Program-made: the position numbers and the translations under genes | Notes under the pieces: generated by a model | Told to the model about the DNA's origin: nothing | Seen by the model: only the letters and a program-made list of their open reading frames with translations | Database searches by the model: none | Part shown: in pieces, positions 59,140 through 64,000 of the stretch | Layout of the letters: the number at the start of each line of letters is the position of its first letter | Position numbering within the stretch: position 1 is the stretch's first letter | Assembly: GCF_009389715.1 (NCBI RefSeq) | Contig: NC_052400.1 | Location: forward strand, 20,491,674 to 20,555,673 | Length of the DNA: 64,000 nucleotides | Origin: Phoenix dactylifera | Lineage: Eukaryota > Streptophyta > Magnoliopsida > Arecales > Arecaceae | Direction of reading: 5' to 3'

Positions 59140-62100
59140 ATTTCTCAGCACGTCTGTGGATCTGTAACTCTTTTCTTTTTTTAAAAAAAGCCGGGTTGGA
59201 AAGATCGAGTCGGAGGTTGGGGAAGTCCCCGTTGGCGTTTGTAAATAAACCATATCAGGGAAGGGTGGAAGGGTAAAAAGGGAAAACAAAGGGGTCGTCA
59301 AAAAAAAAAAAGAGTAAGTAGTAAAAAAAGAAGTACTTTAATGTCTGGCTGCAATTATTACCAGTTTTTTACGGTTTTGCTCTTTTTGTTTTTACTGCGA
59401 CTTGATGAATATTTTAAAGCGGATAAACTATTAAATTAGATTGGATGGATGGATGGAAATATAATGGAGGAAACGTCATGTCATGTCGTTGCGGAAAGAA
59501 CGAGTTTCGATCGCTCTTTTAATTTGGCTGACGACACGCCCACGTTAATTTGACTGGATACTTTTACTTTTCAATTCGAAGTATTTGATCATTATTATAA
59601 GACGCTCTTCAACTTTGCTTATCAAGCTCACTTATTATAAGCTAAATGGCATCGATGTTTTTTTTTTTCTTCACAAAAACTTGATTCAAATGCAGTTCAA
59701 TCGTCAGGCCAATGTTTTTTTTTCTTGCTCGGCATTTGGTTGTGTTCATCTGATTAGATGGATGCTGTATTGATTGGGAAGAGAGTGCCTTTTATTGTTC
59801 CCCAAAGGAGAGAGGAATGATGACATTGTGGCTGGGGTGAAATGAGAGATTGTCGCCTATTCCGGCGCGATGTTTCCTATGTGGAAGGTAAGGTATCATT
59901 TCCCTTTGTCTCTGACAGGGAGATTGTGTACCATGGCACCGAAAGGTAATTGCCAATATTGGCCCTTTCTTTGTCTGATCTTTTTTTTTTTTTGCTAAAA
60001 TTCTTTGTCTGATCTTTGGAAACGCTGACATTAGTGACGTCTTGCAAGCTTGCTTCTAAGATATTTTCCTGATGGAAGCCTACAGCTCCAATAGCAGTCT
60101 TTTTGGTCGCCAACAAGTAACATTTGGGACTCTTAATTGCAGCTTAAGTTATGCTCAAGCAACCTTGACAATTACTCTCATTTGTCTTCATCTATTTTAG
60201 TTCAACATATGAGTTTTTAATTATATTTTTAGTTGTCGTTATGTGAATTGAAAACTTGATTCTTGTGATGTCAGTAACAAATTTAACAGCTAGCTACATG
60301 AGTGACTGATAAACATTCTAGTCCGTCCAATGTGTATTTGGTGATAAGCCAATAATAGAGGATTAGTGCTTGCTAGTTGGCTAGATAGTGCTAGCCGCAA
60401 CAATGTGGACCAATCAAAGATAGTTATATTGGAGAAGGCCAAAAAGATAAGGTTTTTGATGGATGCACTATAAAGAAAAGTAAATGTTTATATTTTTTTC
60501 GAAAAAATATAGATGGAGTGCCACCATCAGACCCCCTTTATTGAGAGAGGAATGCTTATTAGTTAGGATACAGTTCAACTAGGCATTATCTAGAAAAGTA
60601 AATGAAGTTTTCAAGATGACATAGATGTTTGTGTTTGTGTATGCATGTACGTATACACAAGATGAACAACTGTTTGACCCAATTTTATAACAAACAATGA
60701 ATCTTTCTCTCCACCCACACCCCTTAAAGAAAAAAATTATGGGCCTATAGATTCAAATAACTCCATTGATTTCCAAATTCCTCTGGAACAACTTTTTCCA
60801 TCAATTCTTCAATAATTCTTCTACAATTTCATCCAGATGTCTTGGTTGTGTGGTCAAAAGCATCTGTCTTGGTTAATATAGGACTGTTTCCATGCCACTA
60901 TATTTTTTTTCAATTTCCAATGCCTTCGTGGTCTCTTTACAATTGTAGGCTTGAGAAGCTTATAGAAAATATTTCCATTACATAAATAAGATGTCCCCCG
61001 ACTCTTTTACTGGTGTCTAATATTTTCTATAGTAATAATGTAAATGCAATAATTCAAGTGCTTCTTGAAATGCATCGAGTCTCGTTCCTCCAACAAGACA
61101 ATGTGGATGAGGTGCATAACATGAGCCCCTAGTTTAAATTGCCTCGTTGGAATATTGGGTTCTGAAGGCCACACGAAACAATTTCTAATACCCCATAAGG
61201 GCATATAAATATAAATAATATATAAGGGAATTAAGGGAAGGATGATAGAATCCAAGCAATGAATAGAAGCTTATCTGACATGATATAGATACCAAATAAT
61301 TTAACTTTCGGTGCATATGGGTGAGAATCTCATGATGCTACTAATTTTGGAGAAATTCATAAGATGAATGTATGTGCATGCTCCTCTTATTTGGATGCAA
61401 TATTACAAGTAACTTCGACTAGGCTTACTATGCTTCATCAAAAAAACTTTGACTAGGCTTTCATCATAACATGGCTTCTATTGCATTTTTAAATTGTTAT
61501 ATGGTATTTTCATTCATATACTCAAATGCGTTCGGCCAACCTATGGTGGTTGTCATTAAAATAAAATAAAATAATAATAAAAAAACATATGTTAGATTCA
61601 AGGGCAGGGAGCAATAGCATCGACTCATTAAGCAAATGATATAGCTAAAAGGTGGATGGCTATGGCCTTTTTTTCTCCAAAAAATAGTTCAATTATTCAA
61701 ATATGAGCGAGTATAGAGATCCATGGATGGATAGATAGTGAAAGAACTGTTGGATTGCAATCAAGAGCTTGTTTTATAATATGAGTTGCTTTTGGACCTT
61801 TTAGTTAGATTGATTGCTTAAATTTGTAGAACCAAAATTTGCATATATTGGCAAGATGTAATTCATTACATAGTTTAATTGATCCGTTTGGTCCTCTCAC
61901 TCAAATTTTCATGGCTTTGCCATTCCTATAAACTAGTGATGTTCGTCCATCTAAATATGACATTTGCAAATATATTATTCGTCAGCCCCAAGTATCTCCT
62001 TTGTAGAAAGATTAACTAAAAGTGGTGGTGAAGATTACAGCGAACTTCAAGTTTTCTAGAATAGCCAACTGTATGAAGAACTTTCTTTCCCATAAAAGGA

Positions 62101-62635
62101 GATTTATTTATTAATTAAACTTTCTTCAAAGATATTTGGAGAATAGAGAATAATGGTATCCCGTGTTAATGCAAGGACTATAGATATAATAAGAGCTAGA
62201 TTATATATAGATAATGAAAGTTTTGAACTTAAGTTATTTAACTTAGCTTTGAATTGATTGGCGGCCAATGCGGCAGCTTTTAGCTCACATGGACTAGTCG
62301 TAAATTATTTTTATGAATTACTCATTATATATAATAAATTACTCCCTAATTTATTTTAACAAAAAAAATCTCTACATATAAGAATTTCTCGGCACTTGTA
62401 TATACTTAAATTATAATTTTAGATGTCCCATCATGATTAATACATAGTTTATGTCGTACGCGAGCAAGAGAACCAGCCATCTGATATGCGTAGCAAAGAT
62501 AGAGGCATGTTGATATATAGAAAAGTTTATACGAACAAATCTTTTGCTCCTACAGTAGAAAGTTCCGCCGGAATACAATAAAGAGAAGAGGTACAAGACA
62601 TCCCATACCGAGTAATTTAGTTACAAACGGCTGAG
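59140..62635. other. AT-rich spacer, nothing recognised
   Basis: No gene, structured repeat or RNA could be supported. A short duplication of CTTTGTCTGATCTTT occurs at about 59967 and 60003. Small open frames here look random. Confidence 0.45.
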
Positions 62636-62936
62636 ATGGGTTCGGGTTGTAACTTTTCCGTGAAAGCATGGTCAATCTTCTTTCGCGAAAAGAATGTTGG
62701 ATCACGCCTCGACAGCTGTAGAATTTTGGAGGAGTGTGGTTTGTATATAGCCACGAATGTCTATAAAAAGATAAATAATGCGGCTGACTGGATTGCTTCC
62801 TTTACTGCTCATCACATCAATAACTTTATATGAAAAAATCAAGACTTTTTATCAGAGCCTTTTAGTGAACTACTGTTTTTTGATTTTATTGGCAGCATTC
62901 ACACTTGTAGCCGTTGTGTAAAAAAAAAAAAAAAAA
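62636..62936 (+). mobile_element. LINE 3' end fragment (RNase H C-terminus)
   Basis: The plus strand reads NNAADWIASFTAHH, then LLFFDFIGSIHTC after a stop. It matches the last part of the RNase H frame at 28526-29236 (NGAADWVATYAAHH ... LLYFDFLGCIRT). It ends in an A17 tract (about 62920-62936). The catalytic core is gone. No target duplication was identified. Confidence 0.75.
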
Positions 62937-63418
62937 TCTTCCAAATCACTTCAACCTCTCCTTCTGTCTGCTGCACAGCTCTTAAAGCGGCTTTTATACG
63001 ATCCAACGATTGGCATCGCGAGAAAAAGGTCAATCACCCCTTCGTGCGGAAGATACAACCCGAACCCGGCTGCGATTCCATACCGGAGATGGAATAAGAT
63101 CCCTTCACGCAAAAAAAGCATCTCTCTTTTTCTTCTTCTTCTTAAAAAAAATAAATAAATCTCAATTGGGTTCTAGTTTAGGGTTCTTCTCTTTCTCACG
63201 ATCCATCCATCCATCGATCTTAGCGATAATAATAATGACACGGAGGTATGGTTCGAACGATTTTCTGCCGATCTCTTTGATTGGGGATCGTTTTATGTTG
63301 GTGTTTTCTCGTCAGAATTATTATTCGACACAAAAATCGGTTCAGACGATTCTAATTTTAGTTGATAAAGTTCCGGATTTTATATTTATATACTGGCAAT
63401 TTTCTCCAAGGAACTGCC

Positions 63419-64000
63419 ATGGAGGTTTTAACGAGAGTAGAACTTGACCTCGCATGTTCTTCCGAAAAATTACTGAACTTGTTGGAGATACTTTTAATGC
63501 AAGTGACAAGCAGAGCGAGTGATTTTGAAGCTCTGATCACAGAGTATGAGGAGGACATCTCGAATGAGTTCATTGGGAAGGCCTTTGTGTTTGACGCCAT
63601 GTCTGGAGTTCTGAGCGCAGAGGTCAATTTAAGAAGCTGACAACTTTATGACTTCGCTCCAGATGGAAATCGTGGATGCCTACCGGAAGCTTTCTCATGA
63701 TGAGAATCTTCAGTAGAAATAGAAGCGAAGTTGCATGATGCTCCAGAGTCCTTAAAGCAGTTGCAAGATCTAATTGCAGACATTACAATGCAATCAGCCA
63801 AGTTTGAAAGAAAGAATCTTAGCTTTCACTCGTGATGAAAAACCTGTTAAGTCAAAATCATCTCCTTTTGAGCTATGTTTATGCCAAGATTGAAGATGGT
63901 GTTAATTTCTAGTTTAATGCGTGCTGTCGGACGGAGACCGGCAGAGATGAAGGCAGTCAAAATGACCATTCTGTTCCATGAATAGCAAGTGGAAACTCCA
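63419..64000 (+). pseudogene. WIT-like (WPP domain-interacting tail-anchored protein) pseudogene, cut by window edge
   Basis: The sequence reads EVLTRVELDLACSSEKLLNL, then QVTSRASDFEAL, FVFDAMSGVLSAEV. After a frameshift it continues DNFMTSLQMEIVDAYRKLS, stop, KLHDAPESLKQLQD, MQSAKFERK, two stops and, at the window edge, MNSKWKL. These phrases in this order match the N-terminal coiled-coil of WIT1/WIT2 proteins, which anchor RanGAP and LINC components at the plant nuclear envelope. At least two frameshifts and several stops make it non-functional. An acceptor-like TTTTCTCCAAG before the match and a leader-like stretch with TTTAGGGTTC upstream (about 63176) suggest a copied gene with its intron rather than a processed retrocopy. 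Confidence 0.75.

Overview
This is nuclear DNA of a flowering plant, almost certainly a commelinid monocot. The genes have plant spliceosomal introns, long AT-rich spacers, (AT)n/(GA)n microsatellites and many decayed transposons. The NPR1 and MAX1 proteins read closest to monocot versions, and a palm-like genome is my best guess (inference, no search run). There is no bacterial, organellar or viral block, and no rRNA or CRISPR.

Five intact protein genes could be assembled exon by exon with frame preserved across every junction. (1) 9167-12596 (+): a CYP711A/MAX1 cytochrome P450 (529 aa, 5 exons), the strigolactone-pathway carlactone oxidase family. (2) 18837-21686 (-): an IQD (IQ67-domain) calmodulin-binding scaffold (464 aa, 5 exons). 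(3) 22942-25810 (-): an IQM-family calmodulin-binding protein (537 aa, 9 coding exons). (4) 37894-44639 (-): an NPR1/NH1-type salicylate co-receptor (573 aa, 4 exons). (5) 58653-59099 (+): an intronless CC-type glutaredoxin (ROXY/GRXC9-like, 148 aa) with active site CCMC.

Broken genes are a beta-cyanoalanine synthase fragment (1404-1859, -), a truncated MAX1 duplicate (15389-15635, +), a WIT-like nuclear-envelope protein pseudogene running off the right edge (63419-64000, +), and an unidentified acidic-protein gene (49802-52640, -). In that last gene the coding sequence is interrupted by a TRIM retrotransposon and by a hAT-type element with a perfect 8-bp target duplication.

Mobile DNA includes three LINE 3'-end fragments carrying an RNase H domain (one with a 14-bp target duplication), two TRIMs with a methionine-tRNA primer site, the 1245-bp hAT element, AT-rich MITE-like elements, LTR fragments and a tRNA-derived SINE-like sequence.

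Functionally, NPR1 and the CC-type glutaredoxin both work through TGA bZIP factors in salicylate/jasmonate signalling. The glutaredoxin promoter holds a dense TGACG cluster, so NPR1, TGA factors and glutaredoxin could form a regulatory chain with two members in this window. IQD and IQM are neighbours on the same strand and are both calmodulin readers, but from unrelated families. I see no clearly new biological system. The best leads are the NPR1/glutaredoxin pairing, the altered glutaredoxin C-terminus, the GC-AG intron in MAX1, the MAX1 relic, and the doubly interrupted gene.
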